Positions 1 through 5,766 of a stretch of DNA of 5,809 nt are shown piece after piece. The notes beneath the pieces were generated by a model. It made no database searches. It saw nothing but the letters and a program-made list of their open reading frames with translations, and was not told the origin of the DNA. The translations under genes and the position numbers were made by a program. The first letter of the stretch is position 1. Every line of letters starts with the position of its first letter. Source of the DNA: Saprospiraceae bacterium (GTDB lineage: Bacteria; Bacteroidota; Bacteroidia; Chitinophagales; Saprospiraceae). Location: the NCBI GenBank assembly GCA_020849825.1, contig JADZFP010000367.1, positions 1-5,809 on the forward strand. The letters run 5' to 3'.

Positions 1-207
1 TCTAACGACGTATTCGAAGGACGCAACCGCGCCACAGGAGAACTCCGATGGACGGCCACCCGCGCCGACCTCATCTTCGGCTCGAACACAGAACTGCGCG
101 CGCTGGTCGAAGTGTACGCCTGCTCGGATGGCCAGGACAAATTCGTCCGGGATTTCGTAGCCGCCTGGAATAAAGTAATGAACCTGGATCGTTTCGATCT
201 GGCCTGA
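1..207 (+). CDS. katG: Catalase-peroxidase KatG, C-terminal 68 residues (5' truncated by window edge)
   Basis: The frame is open from the first base and ends at TGA 205-207. It reads FEGRNRATGELRWTATRADL, then IFGSNTELRALVEVYA, then KFVRDFVAAWNKVMNLDRFD and LA. This is the highly conserved end of bacterial KatG: the WTATR.DL.FGSN.[EQ]LRA block and the FV.DFVAAWNKVMNLDRFDL tail. KatG is a haem enzyme of about 720-750 residues that disproportionates hydrogen peroxide and also has peroxidase activity. The haem-bearing N-terminal domain and the Met-Tyr-Trp adduct lie upstream of the window; only the end of the C-terminal domain is visible. The stop is in the usual place and the tail is intact, so nothing suggests decay. 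A strong terminator follows 29 bp later, so katG is the last gene of its transcript. The family assignment rests on recognised motifs. Confidence 0.96.
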   Translation, partial: SNDVFEGRNRATGELRWTATRADLIFGSNTELRALVEVYACSDGQDKFVRDFVAAWNKVMNLDRFDLA

Positions 208-236
208 TTGTATTCAAGACTACGCTGTTGTATGGG

Positions 237-265
237 GGCGGCTCGGAAACGGGCCGCCTTTTTTT
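237..265 (+). terminator. Rho-independent terminator of katG
   Basis: A 9-bp GC-rich stem (GGCGGCTCG at 237-245 with CGGGCCGCC at 250-258, one T-G wobble) closes on a GAAA loop at 246-249. It is followed directly by seven T at 259-265. The T-run is only on the plus-strand side, so it serves katG and is not an obvious terminator for the converging lipoprotein gene, which stops at 288. Confidence 0.92.
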
Positions 266-287
266 GTATGTGTGGCGGCCGGGTTCG

Positions 288-773
288 TCAATCCGCCTGG
301 TGAACCCACTCGTATTTCCCGTTTCTGAATGTGATCAGGCCGCCGCCCACCTCCTTTGCGCCCACAAAGATGGACGGATGTTGAAGTTTGACTTCTTTGC
401 TCCCCAGTACATCGCCGCCGGGGGTGAACGTGGTCTCGTAGGCAATACTGTCTTCGACAAGTTCCCAATAGTCGACCCAGTTGAATTCTGTCAGGTGCGC
501 GAAGGGTTGTCCAAAACCAATACGAATGGCCTCGTCGGTCGCTCCATGATGGATAATAATGCCCGAAGTTTCGTTTTCTTTTTTATAAAATGCCTGGTCC
601 AAAGTGCCGTCTCCGTTGAAGTCGGCGGAGATCGGCTCTGACAGTTGGCGCCGGTTTTCGACGGTGCCGGCTGTTGATGTGGTGTCGGGAGCAGGGGCAG
701 CTTGCTGCGTCGGGTGAGAGGGGCCGCAACCTGCCAAAATCAGGAAGATCAATAGGTAGATTGTGAGTTTCAT
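288..773 (-). CDS. Small lipoprotein with a single FG-GAP/VCBS-like calcium loop, function unknown
   Basis: This encodes 161 aa. Residues 1-15 (MKLTIYLLIFLILAG) form a lipoprotein signal peptide with lipobox LAGC; Cys16 would be lipidated after signal peptidase II cleavage. A low-complexity Pro/Ala/Thr/Gln linker spans about 18-40. Residues 51-59 are DFNGDGTLD, a DxNxDGxxD calcium-binding loop of the kind found in FG-GAP/VCBS repeats and dockerins, but present only once, so this is not a full beta-propeller. The rest is predicted beta-rich, ending in a Gly-rich turn (GGG, 143-145) and an aromatic strand (FRNGKYEWVHQAD). That layout resembles small Bacteroidota lipoproteins of unknown function. 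The ATG at 773 is chosen because it gives a well-formed signal peptide at residue 1; no Shine-Dalgarno is visible. It is tail-to-tail with katG and separated by 217 bp from the dehydrogenase on the same strand, so probably transcribed alone. Probable location is the cell envelope, facing the periplasm or surface. No enzymatic role can be read. Confidence 0.85.
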   Translation of the reverse strand: MKLTIYLLIFLILAGCGPSHPTQQAAPAPDTTSTAGTVENRRQLSEPISADFNGDGTLDQAFYKKENETSGIIIHHGATDEAIRIGFGQPFAHLTEFNWVDYWELVEDSIAYETTFTPGGDVLGSKEVKLQHPSIFVGAKEVGGGLITFRNGKYEWVHQAD

Positions 774-990
774 TGGGTGTTGATTAGGATTGTTCAGGAA
801 TGTTTGAGACTGTTAAGAGTGCCATGCCCATGAAAAAAACTATCGACTCTGACACAAAAATCTGAAAACACCCTGGCGATGAGGACAAGGGCTTTCCATT
901 GCCGTTCATTGCGAATTCCTGTGCAATTATAAGCCCATTAGGGTCTTAAATAAATAGTATTGACTATCAATTTATTATGTCAAAAAAGGT
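774..990. other. AT-rich intergenic region without a gene
   Basis: This lies between the dehydrogenase stop and the lipoprotein start, both on the minus strand. Line 901-960 has only about 22 G/C in 60. It must contain the 3' end of the dehydrogenase transcript and probably the lipoprotein promoter. I could not find a well-spaced TTTG / TAnnTTTG pair on the minus strand. The nearest partial -7 matches are around 842-835 and 862-855, neither with a properly spaced -33 element. Confidence 0.6.
949..976. repeat. AT-rich imperfect inverted repeat downstream of the dehydrogenase
   Basis: AATAAAT (949-955) is the reverse complement of ATTTATT (970-976). Inside, TAGT (955-958) can pair with ACTA (963-966) around an ATTG loop, leaving a four-base bulge. 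It sits 14 bp past the dehydrogenase stop on the minus strand and might help 3'-end formation. The stem is weak, all A/T except one G-C pair, and no clean T-run follows it on the minus strand, so it is not called a terminator. Confidence 0.3.
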
Positions 991-1833
991 CTATTGATTT
1001 GCACCAAGTTCTCCATACCAATACGATGCTGTCACGCCGCCGTCCATTAAAAAATCGCTGCCAGTAATAAACGCTCCTTCTTGTCCCATTAACAGAGACG
1101 CAACATTGGCCACTTCATCAGGCGTTCCTGCCCGCCCTGCTGTGCTCAGGTTGATCATTCGTCTGTACCCTTCTCCACGTGGCCCGTTTAACTCATCTTT
1201 GGCGAGCGGTGTAATGATGATTCCCGGGCTAATGGTATTGACCCTCGCTCCGCGTTTTCCCCAGCTAACGGCTTCGGCCATGACGCGTAGTGCATTGCCT
1301 CTTTTGGAGAGTTGATAGGCGTGAAGGCTGTCTTTCAATTTGTCCGGACGAAGAAAATCGAGATCCAGTAATTGCTCGGTCGGTGTCGTTGCAAGCGCTT
1401 TATTCTCTTCGATGGATAAAGGGCCTAAGCGATGTCCTGATTGCGAAGCGATAACAACTCCTGAGCCGCCTTCCTCCATTACGTTCCCAAACAATTCGAG
1501 CACCAGTGCAGTGCCGTACAAGTCAACTTTGAGGATGATTTCTGGCGATGCTTGCGAAGGGGATACGCCCGCGGCATGAATTAGCCCTTGTATGCCGCCA
1601 ATAGAAGTAGCTGCATTTACGAGAGATGAAACCGACTTTCTCGAGCAAATATCCACAACAGCGGTGCTTGCCTCAAATCCTGCTTCACTTAAAACTTTTG
1701 CAGCAACGTCAGCATTTTCCTGGCGAAGGTCTGCAACCAGGATGTGTTTGCCTGCTCCTACTCGCCTTGCAATGGCTAGCCCGATAGAACCAGCGCCAAT
1801 AACTACGATAACTTTTACAGGATTGTCTTTCAT
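991..1833 (-). CDS. Short-chain dehydrogenase/reductase (SDR), classical-like with an insert
   Basis: An NAD(P)-dependent oxidoreductase of 280 aa, substrate unknown. The Rossmann fold starts at once: VIVVIGAGSIGLAIARR carries GxGxxG at Gly13-Gly18, in place of the usual TGxxxGxG. Asp35 at the end of the second strand (VADLR) favours NAD(H). Asp61 follows strand 3. HAAG (86-89) replaces the NNAG motif. The catalytic Ser lies in IASQSGHR (Ser130 or Ser132), and YxxxK is Tyr173/Lys177. The family C-terminal blocks are present: ISPGIIITPL (201-210), AGRAGTPDEVA (232-242) and ITGSDFLMDGG (256-266). Residues about 140-170 are an insert relative to the usual 250-aa SDR. The whole pattern matches, from memory, the bacterial SDR group annotated PRK06940. 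The canonical catalytic Asn is Asp104 (VDLYG). The open frame extends upstream to 2052, but that part overlaps the next gene and shows no family motif, so ATG 1833, ten residues before the first beta-strand glycine, is preferred. Sampled lines have 47-48% G/C against 60-80% in genes to the right, suggesting possible transfer. Confidence 0.9.
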   Translation of the reverse strand: MKDNPVKVIVVIGAGSIGLAIARRVGAGKHILVADLRQENADVAAKVLSEAGFEASTAVVDICSRKSVSSLVNAATSIGGIQGLIHAAGVSPSQASPEIILKVDLYGTALVLELFGNVMEEGGSGVVIASQSGHRLGPLSIEENKALATTPTEQLLDLDFLRPDKLKDSLHAYQLSKRGNALRVMAEAVSWGKRGARVNTISPGIIITPLAKDELNGPRGEGYRRMINLSTAGRAGTPDEVANVASLLMGQEGAFITGSDFLMDGGVTASYWYGELGANQ

Positions 1834-1973
1834 GTGTATGCTTAGCGTCTTTCTGTGATCTGAAGTGGACCAGGCGGGTCGGCGGGATGGAGTGAAGCGG
1901 TCATAGGGATAGCACCTCTCTACCCGATATGCCGAAGTGTGCCTTTGTGCATCTATTTTATTTTCACTGACCC
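1834..1973. other. Intergenic gap between the four-helix membrane protein gene and the dehydrogenase gene
   Basis: A 140-bp gap between two minus-strand genes. It is open in the dehydrogenase frame, but the translation (Arg-, Ser- and Pro-rich, with no hydrophobic strand pattern) looks non-coding. No terminator with a T-run and no convincing promoter were found, so read-through from the Mpo1-like unit into the dehydrogenase cannot be excluded. Confidence 0.5.
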
Positions 1974-2390
1974 TCAAACCCGCCACCACGCCATCGCCAG
2001 ACACGCCACGACCAGCCCGGCCAGCACAATCGGCGGCAAAAACGTAAGGCATAAAAACACAAGGAATGTTGTGCCGTAAACAAGGGTTTCAATTTTGATC
2101 ACCCCCAACAGCAAATCAGCGCCGGCCTTTTTGCGCAACAGGTACAAATTGAGCAGGCCGCCAAACAGATACAGCAGCGAAAAACACGCGCTCATGGCGT
2201 TGAACAGATCGGTCATGGTCGGCTCAAAACCCGCGCCGAGTGCCATTTTATAGTTGTTCATCAGATCGATCAACTGCTTTTCCGTGTCGTTGGCCGGCGC
2301 AGGATCGTTGAAAAAACTGAGGCTGTGGATACAGGCCGTGAGCAGGAGCAGCACACTGGCCGCTTTTAGCCAGAAGGTATAGTTTTTCAT
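1974..2390 (-). CDS. Four-helix integral membrane protein, function unknown (possibly LIC_13387-like)
   Basis: This encodes 138 aa starting MKNYTFWLKAASVLLLLTAC. There are four hydrophobic segments at about 6-26, 62-85, 92-114 and 117-136. The loop between the first two (about 27-60) is polar and holds the only long extramembrane stretch; a basic RKK at 86-88 follows helix 2. His22 at the end of helix 1 (ACIHSL) and the FWLKAAS start recall small bacterial membrane proteins named LIC_13387, but that likeness is from memory and weak. ATG 2390 is chosen because it begins directly before helix 1 and is preceded by the A-rich leader AAAAAAGAAACC, a Bacteroidota-type ribosome site. The longer open frame to 3062 runs antisense through the Mpo1-like gene and is rejected. 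It lies 20 bp downstream of the Mpo1-like gene, same strand, so the two are probably co-transcribed and may work in the same membrane. LTAC at 17-20 resembles a lipobox, but the Cys lies inside a continuous hydrophobic helix, so lipidation is not called. Confidence 0.78.
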   Translation of the reverse strand: MKNYTFWLKAASVLLLLTACIHSLSFFNDPAPANDTEKQLIDLMNNYKMALGAGFEPTMTDLFNAMSACFSLLYLFGGLLNLYLLRKKAGADLLLGVIKIETLVYGTTFLVFLCLTFLPPIVLAGLVVACLAMAWWRV

Positions 2391-2410
2391 TGTGGTTTCT
2401 TTTTTATGGG
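2391..2410 (-). promoter_or_regulatory. A-rich translation-initiation leader between the two operon genes
   Basis: Read on the minus strand the 20-bp gap is CCCATAAAAAAGAAACCACA followed directly by ATG. It has no GGAGG. The A-run and AGAAA stretch 8-14 bases before the start fit the A-rich leaders that many Bacteroidota use instead of a Shine-Dalgarno. This supports ATG 2390 and tight coupling to the upstream gene. Confidence 0.45.
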
Positions 2411-2875
2411 TTAAATACGTATGCCCAAGCGCCCATACACAAAACTCATCAGCCAGGCCGGACCGATCATCAAAAACTGCAGGTCTTTGAGAAATGAGGG
2501 CTTTTTGCCTTCCACGTGGTGCCCCCAGAACTGCCCGATCCAGGCCGCCACAAACAACACCACACTCACGAGCCAGAGCGGAGTGCCGCTTTGCTCGACC
2601 ATACGGCACACCCAAAGGCAAACGGCGCTGAACGCGGCCATGCCCAGGGCCAGGGTGGGGGAGAGCCGCAGGTAGTACACCAACACGGCGACCAGCACAA
2701 TCATCGCCAGGTTGAGCGGCAGACCCGGCGCCAGCTCGACGCCCAGTTTGACGCTGTACAACAGCCCGGTGACGCAGAAAAAGATCACCGGCACACAAAT
2801 CCAGTGTACGAGTTTGTTGGTCGGGTTCTGGTGGCTTTCGCCGTATTCGGACAGCCAGCTTTGAATGGTGCGCAT
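2411..2875 (-). CDS. Mpo1-like (YGL010w/DUF962) integral membrane protein
   Basis: This encodes 154 aa. The N-terminus carries the family signature: YGESHQNPTNKLVHW (residues 11-25), with His15, Pro18, Asn20-Lys21 and His24. The C-terminal signature is QFWGHHVEGKKPSFL (115-129), with His119, His120, Glu122 and Pro126. Between them are about four hydrophobic helices (roughly 24-42, 52-70, 72-91, 97-115) and a last one near 133-148. Yeast Mpo1 is an Fe(II)-dependent dioxygenase of fatty-acid alpha-oxidation that shortens 2-hydroxy fatty acids by one carbon, and conserved histidines are thought to hold the iron. All equivalent histidines are present here, so an active enzyme is plausible, but the substrate of bacterial members is not settled. 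ATG 2875 is chosen because it lies ten residues before the first signature. The in-frame extension to 2965 adds a Lys/Tyr-rich stretch without family character and enters the region in front of the divergent GH20 gene. First gene of a two-gene unit with the membrane protein at 1974-2390. Confidence 0.9.
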   Translation of the reverse strand: MRTIQSWLSEYGESHQNPTNKLVHWICVPVIFFCVTGLLYSVKLGVELAPGLPLNLAMIVLVAVLVYYLRLSPTLALGMAAFSAVCLWVCRMVEQSGTPLWLVSVVLFVAAWIGQFWGHHVEGKKPSFLKDLQFLMIGPAWLMSFVYGRLGIRI

Positions 2876-2909
2876 AATCGGAGATTTTGTTTTTAATGGA
2901 TAGAAATCT

Positions 2910-2940
2910 GTTGCGTAAAAGTAGGTAATGTGGAATTTTG
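2910..2940 (+). promoter_or_regulatory. Candidate Bacteroidota-type promoter for the GH20 gene
   Basis: GTTG (2910-2913, three of four matches to TTTG) is followed after exactly 19 bp by GAATTTTG (2933-2940, seven of eight matches to TAnnTTTG). This would start transcription near 2947, about 70 nt before ATG 3019. A second -7-like element, AAACTTTG (2993-3000), would leave a very short leader. Both are imperfect matches in AT-rich DNA and unproven. Confidence 0.25.
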
Positions 2941-3018
2941 ACCAAATTTTTGCGCGCCTTTTCAATCATGTTTCGATCGCTTGCATTTTTCCAAACTTTG
3001 ACCCGAATTACTTTCACC

Positions 3019-5595
3019 ATGCGTATACGTTCCCTTTTCCTGCTTCTTTTCGCGCTGTTCACCTGCTCGCTTCAGGCGCAGTCCGACCTCGCTTTTCAAC
3101 CCGACCAGATACGGCTGGAATGGGAACTGATCGAAAACCAACACCAGGGCAAATCGCAGAGCCTGTCGCGCCTGACCCTCACCAACGAGGGCAAAACACC
3201 CGTGCCGGCCTCGGGCTGGTCGATCTATTTCAACTTCGGCCGCTCCCTGCTGAACGACCCGCTCGTGGCCACCGGCTACGAAGTGAAACAGATCAGCGGC
3301 GACTGGTTCCGTCTGCGCCCGACCGACAAATTCGGCGGTATCGCGCCCGGGAAATCCTGGCGCCTCGACTGGGTCAGTACCGACTGGCTGGTGCACCGCA
3401 CCGACGCCCCGAACGGCTTTTACGTGGTGTTCGACCGCGAGCCCGACACCGGTTACCCGATGCCCGCGCCGGCCATCAAAGCCCCGGCCGATGCCCGCAA
3501 ACTGCAGCGCTCCCCCGACGATAAAAAACTGCCGGTCACCCCAGCCGACGTTTACGAACAAAACAAGGCTGTCGGTCAGCCCGATCGCGACAACATCTGT
3601 CCGGTATTCCCCACGCCGCTGAAATGGGGCCTGCTGCCGGGCGGTATTTCGGTGAATCAAAACACGCCCGTGTGGATCGATCCGGCTTTCGCAAAGGAAG
3701 CCCAGTGGCTGTACGACAACTGGCGCTACTGGCTGGGCGGTATCAATATCGTGGAAAACCCGCCCGCGAGCGGGGTGGCGCTTGTGGTCAGGAAATCCAA
3801 CGAACCGCTGCCCGACGAAGCGTATACGCTGAGTATTACCAACGAACGGGGCATCGAAATCATGTCGTATTCGCCGGCCGGGGCTTTCTACGGCATGCAA
3901 TCGCTGGCCTCCCTGTTCGACCCGGAGGCCTTGCAGCAGTCGATCGCCGAACAGCGCCTGCCTTGCCTGGAAATGATTGACCAGCCCCGCTTTGCATACC
4001 GGGGCATGCACATCGACGTGGCGCGCAATTTTCAGCCGAAAGCAGAAATCCTGAAAATGCTGGACGCCATGGCGATGTACAAACTCAACGTCCTGCATTT
4101 CCATTTTAGCGACGACGAGGGCTGGCGCATCGAAATCCCCGGCTTGCCCGAACTCACCCGGGTGGGCGCCCGGCGGGGACACACATTGAAGGAAAATGAA
4201 TTTTTACACCCTTCCTACGGCTCGGGGCCCGTAGCCGGCCAGTCGAGCGGCTCCGGCTACTATACACGTCAGGATTTTATCGAAATCCTCGAATACGCGG
4301 CAGCCAGGCATATCCGGGTAATCCCCGAAATCGAGCTGCCGGGCCATGCCCGCGCCGCCATCAAGTCGATGGACGCCCGTTACGAACGGCTTATGGCGGA
4401 AGGGCGCCCCGACGAAGCCCGGCGTTATTTGTTGCGCGACCCCGAAGACCGCTCCACCTACCGCTCTGTGCAATGGTACAACGACAACGTCGTGTGCGTC
4501 GCGCTGCCTTCCACTTTCGCTTTTATTGACAAAGTAACGGACGAACTGCTGGCGATGTACCGCGCCGCCAATGCGCCGATTGAAACCATTCACCTGGGGG
4601 GCGACGAAGTGCCGGGCGGCGTCTGGGAAAAATCCCCGGTCTGCCGCCAGTTGATGAAGGAGCAACAAATGAACTCGACCGACGAGCTCTGGTATTTTTT
4701 CTGGACAAAACTCGACGGCATGATGGCGGCAAAAGGCCTGGCGGTTTCGGGTTGGGAAGAAGCGGGCCTGCGTAAAACGCAACTCGACGGCGAGGCGAAG
4801 TACATCCCCAATCCCGATTTTACGGGCAAAGGTTTCCGCATGTACGTCTGGAACAACGTGATCGGCTGGGGCGCCGAAGACCTGGCGTACCGCATGGCCA
4901 ATGCCGGCTACAAGGTGGTGCTCGGTCCGGTCAGCAACCTGTATTTCGATATGGCTTACCAGAAACATTTCGAGGAGCCTGGCTATTACTGGGGAGCCTA
5001 TACCGACACCGACCAGGCGTTTTCCTTCGCGCCCTTCGACTATTTCAAAACGACCAAAACCGACCGCATGGGCAACGCCGTCACGCCCGGCCTGTTCGCG
5101 GGCAAAGACCGGCTCACCGATTACGGCAAAGGAAATATCCTGGGCATCCAGGGCCTCATCTGGTCCGAAACCCTGACCGGCCCGGAAGACCTGGAATACA
5201 TGGTGCTGCCCAAAATGCTCGGCCTGGCCGAACGCGCCTGGGCGCCCGCGCCCGACTGGGAATCGGCCAGCGACGCCGCGCAACTGGACCAGCAATATCG
5301 GGCGTCGTGGACGGGCTTTGCACACCGCGTAGGCCAGGTGGAACTGCCCCGCCTCGACTATCTCTCGGGCGGTTTCAACTACCGAATTCCCACGCCGGGT
5401 GCGGTACTGAAAGACGGTATGGTGTACGCCAATATCCAGTTTCCCGGCCTGACACTGCGCTATACCACCGACGGCACGGAACCCACCGCGAACAGCACAG
5501 TGTACAACGCGCCGTTCAAGGCGGTCGGCAAAGTCAAACTCCGCGCCTTCGACCGGCGGGGCAGGGGCAGCCGGACGGTGCAGGTGGGGAATTGA
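3019..5595 (+). CDS. Beta-N-acetylhexosaminidase, GH20, four-domain chitobiase type, secreted
   Basis: This encodes 858 aa. Residues 1-20 are a Sec signal peptide (MRIRSLFLLLFALFTCSLQA), probably cut after Ala20. Domains in order: an N-terminal chitobiase-type carbohydrate-binding domain about 25-165 (CHB_HEX); an alpha/beta GH20b domain about 170-320; the TIM-barrel catalytic domain about 323-745; a C-terminal Ig-like CHB_HEX_C domain about 785-858 (LRYTTDGTEPTANSTVY). The length is near that of Serratia chitobiase. Catalytic signatures: FAYRGMHIDVARNF (326-339, substrate Arg328), VLHFHFSDDEGWRIEIP (358-374), PEIELPGHARA (436-446), and HLGGDE with the acid/base pair Asp529-Glu530. Further pocket candidates are Trp579, Trp611, Tyr642, Trp715 and Glu717 (GLIWSE). 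GH20 enzymes use substrate-assisted catalysis, the acetamido group acting as nucleophile, to release terminal GlcNAc or GalNAc from chitobiose and glycans. There is no lipobox and no T9SS tail (it ends RTVQVGN), so periplasmic location is likely. ATG 3019 is chosen over upstream TTG 2938 and ATG 2968 because it places the signal peptide at the N-terminus. All catalytic motifs seem intact; no SusCD or transporter gene is adjacent. Confidence 0.96.
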   Translation: MRIRSLFLLLFALFTCSLQAQSDLAFQPDQIRLEWELIENQHQGKSQSLSRLTLTNEGKTPVPASGWSIYFNFGRSLLNDPLVATGYEVKQISGDWFRLRPTDKFGGIAPGKSWRLDWVSTDWLVHRTDAPNGFYVVFDREPDTGYPMPAPAIKAPADARKLQRSPDDKKLPVTPADVYEQNKAVGQPDRDNICPVFPTPLKWGLLPGGISVNQNTPVWIDPAFAKEAQWLYDNWRYWLGGINIVENPPASGVALVVRKSNEPLPDEAYTLSITNERGIEIMSYSPAGAFYGMQSLASLFDPEALQQSIAEQRLPCLEMIDQPRFAYRGMHIDVARNFQPKAEILKMLDAMAMYKLNVLHFHFSDDEGWRIEIPGLPELTRVGARRGHTLKENEFLHPSYGSGPVAGQSSGSGYYTRQDFIEILEYAAARHIRVIPEIELPGHARAAIKSMDARYERLMAEGRPDEARRYLLRDPEDRSTYRSVQWYNDNVVCVALPSTFAFIDKVTDELLAMYRAANAPIETIHLGGDEVPGGVWEKSPVCRQLMKEQQMNSTDELWYFFWTKLDGMMAAKGLAVSGWEEAGLRKTQLDGEAKYIPNPDFTGKGFRMYVWNNVIGWGAEDLAYRMANAGYKVVLGPVSNLYFDMAYQKHFEEPGYYWGAYTDTDQAFSFAPFDYFKTTKTDRMGNAVTPGLFAGKDRLTDYGKGNILGIQGLIWSETLTGPEDLEYMVLPKMLGLAERAWAPAPDWESASDAAQLDQQYRASWTGFAHRVGQVELPRLDYLSGGFNYRIPTPGAVLKDGMVYANIQFPGLTLRYTTDGTEPTANSTVYNAPFKAVGKVKLRAFDRRGRGSRTVQVGN

Positions 5596-5597
5596 GT

Positions 5598-5609
5598 GTG
5601 AAATTTCAC
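5598..5609. repeat. Perfect 12-bp palindrome at the edge of the repeat cluster
   Basis: GTGAAATTTCAC is its own reverse complement. It starts 3 bp after the GH20 stop codon. Its right half is the TGAAA boundary of the first minus-strand repeat run, so it may be the junction of two head-to-head copies of which the left one is reduced to its tail. Confidence 0.75.
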
Positions 5610-5622
5610 GCAAAGCCGCAGA
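5604..5622 (-). repeat. Repeat run 1 (minus orientation)
   Basis: On the minus strand this reads TCTGCG, GCTTTGCG, then TGAAA: two units and the closing boundary. Its TTTCACGC (5604-5611) is complementary to GCGTGAAA (5661-5668) at the end of run 2, so the two runs could fold into a large stem-loop in RNA. Confidence 0.7.
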
Positions 5623-5625
5623 ATG

Positions 5626-5673
5626 CCCTTGCACCTCCCTTTGCGCACTTTGCGTCCTTGGCGTGAAAAAAAA
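5626..5673 (+). repeat. Repeat run 2 (plus orientation)
   Basis: Units in order are CCCTTGCA, CCTCCCTTTGCG, CACTTTGCG and TCCTTGGCG, closing with TG and eight A. The part from 5637 is almost identical to run 5 except for one missing unit. Confidence 0.8.
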
Positions 5674-5677
5674 TAGT

Positions 5678-5697
5678 CCCGCAAAGCCCGCGAAGTC
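5678..5697 (-). repeat. Repeat run 3 (minus orientation, no closing boundary)
   Basis: On the minus strand this reads CTTCGCG, GGCTTTGCG, GGA. It keeps the unit core but lacks the GCGTGAAA end, so it looks degraded or truncated. Confidence 0.55.
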
Positions 5698-5700
5698 ACA

Positions 5701-5735
5701 CCCTCTGTGTCTCTGTGCCTCTGCGTGAAATTTTT
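5701..5735 (+). repeat. Repeat run 4 (plus orientation, CTCTGTG variant)
   Basis: Units are CCCTCTGTG, TCTCTGTG and CCTCTGCG, then TGAAA and a T-run. The unit core differs from runs 2 and 5 (CTCTGTG against CTTTGCG), yet the GCGTGAAA end is the same. Confidence 0.75.
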
Positions 5736-5766
5736 AAAAAAAAACGCCGCTGAATACCCCCGAATC

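Noticed and set aside
228..641. Plus-strand open frame opposite the lipoprotein gene
   Set aside because: It begins just upstream of the katG terminator and runs through it, has no recognisable motif, and is the shadow of a lipoprotein gene with a clear lipobox and calcium loop.
1834..2052. 73-residue N-terminal extension of the dehydrogenase
   Set aside because: It overlaps the end of the membrane-protein gene in another frame and has no SDR or targeting features. The Rossmann strand begins right after ATG 1833.
2938..3018. Upstream TTG (2938) or ATG (2968) starts for the GH20 protein
   Set aside because: They would bury the signal peptide 17-27 residues inside the protein. ATG 3019 gives a normal Sec signal.
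2391..3062. 224-residue upstream extension of the four-helix membrane protein
   Set aside because: It runs through the Mpo1-like gene in another frame. That gene has clear family signatures, whereas the extension does not.
3058..3069. Possible lipobox around Cys16 in the GH20 signal peptide
   Set aside because: The sequence LFTC lacks the required small residue pattern ([AST][GAS]C), and a better signal peptidase I site (LQA) follows four residues later.
2962..4182. Minus-strand open frame of 406 codons opposite the GH20 N-terminal half
   Set aside because: Same reason: it mirrors the coding strand of a recognised protein and also covers that gene's start region.
4204..5634. Long minus-strand open frame of 476 codons opposite the GH20 gene
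   Set aside because: It is the antisense of a clear GH20 catalytic domain. The translation is rich in Arg, His, Val and Gly with no family motif, as expected from high GC at third positions.
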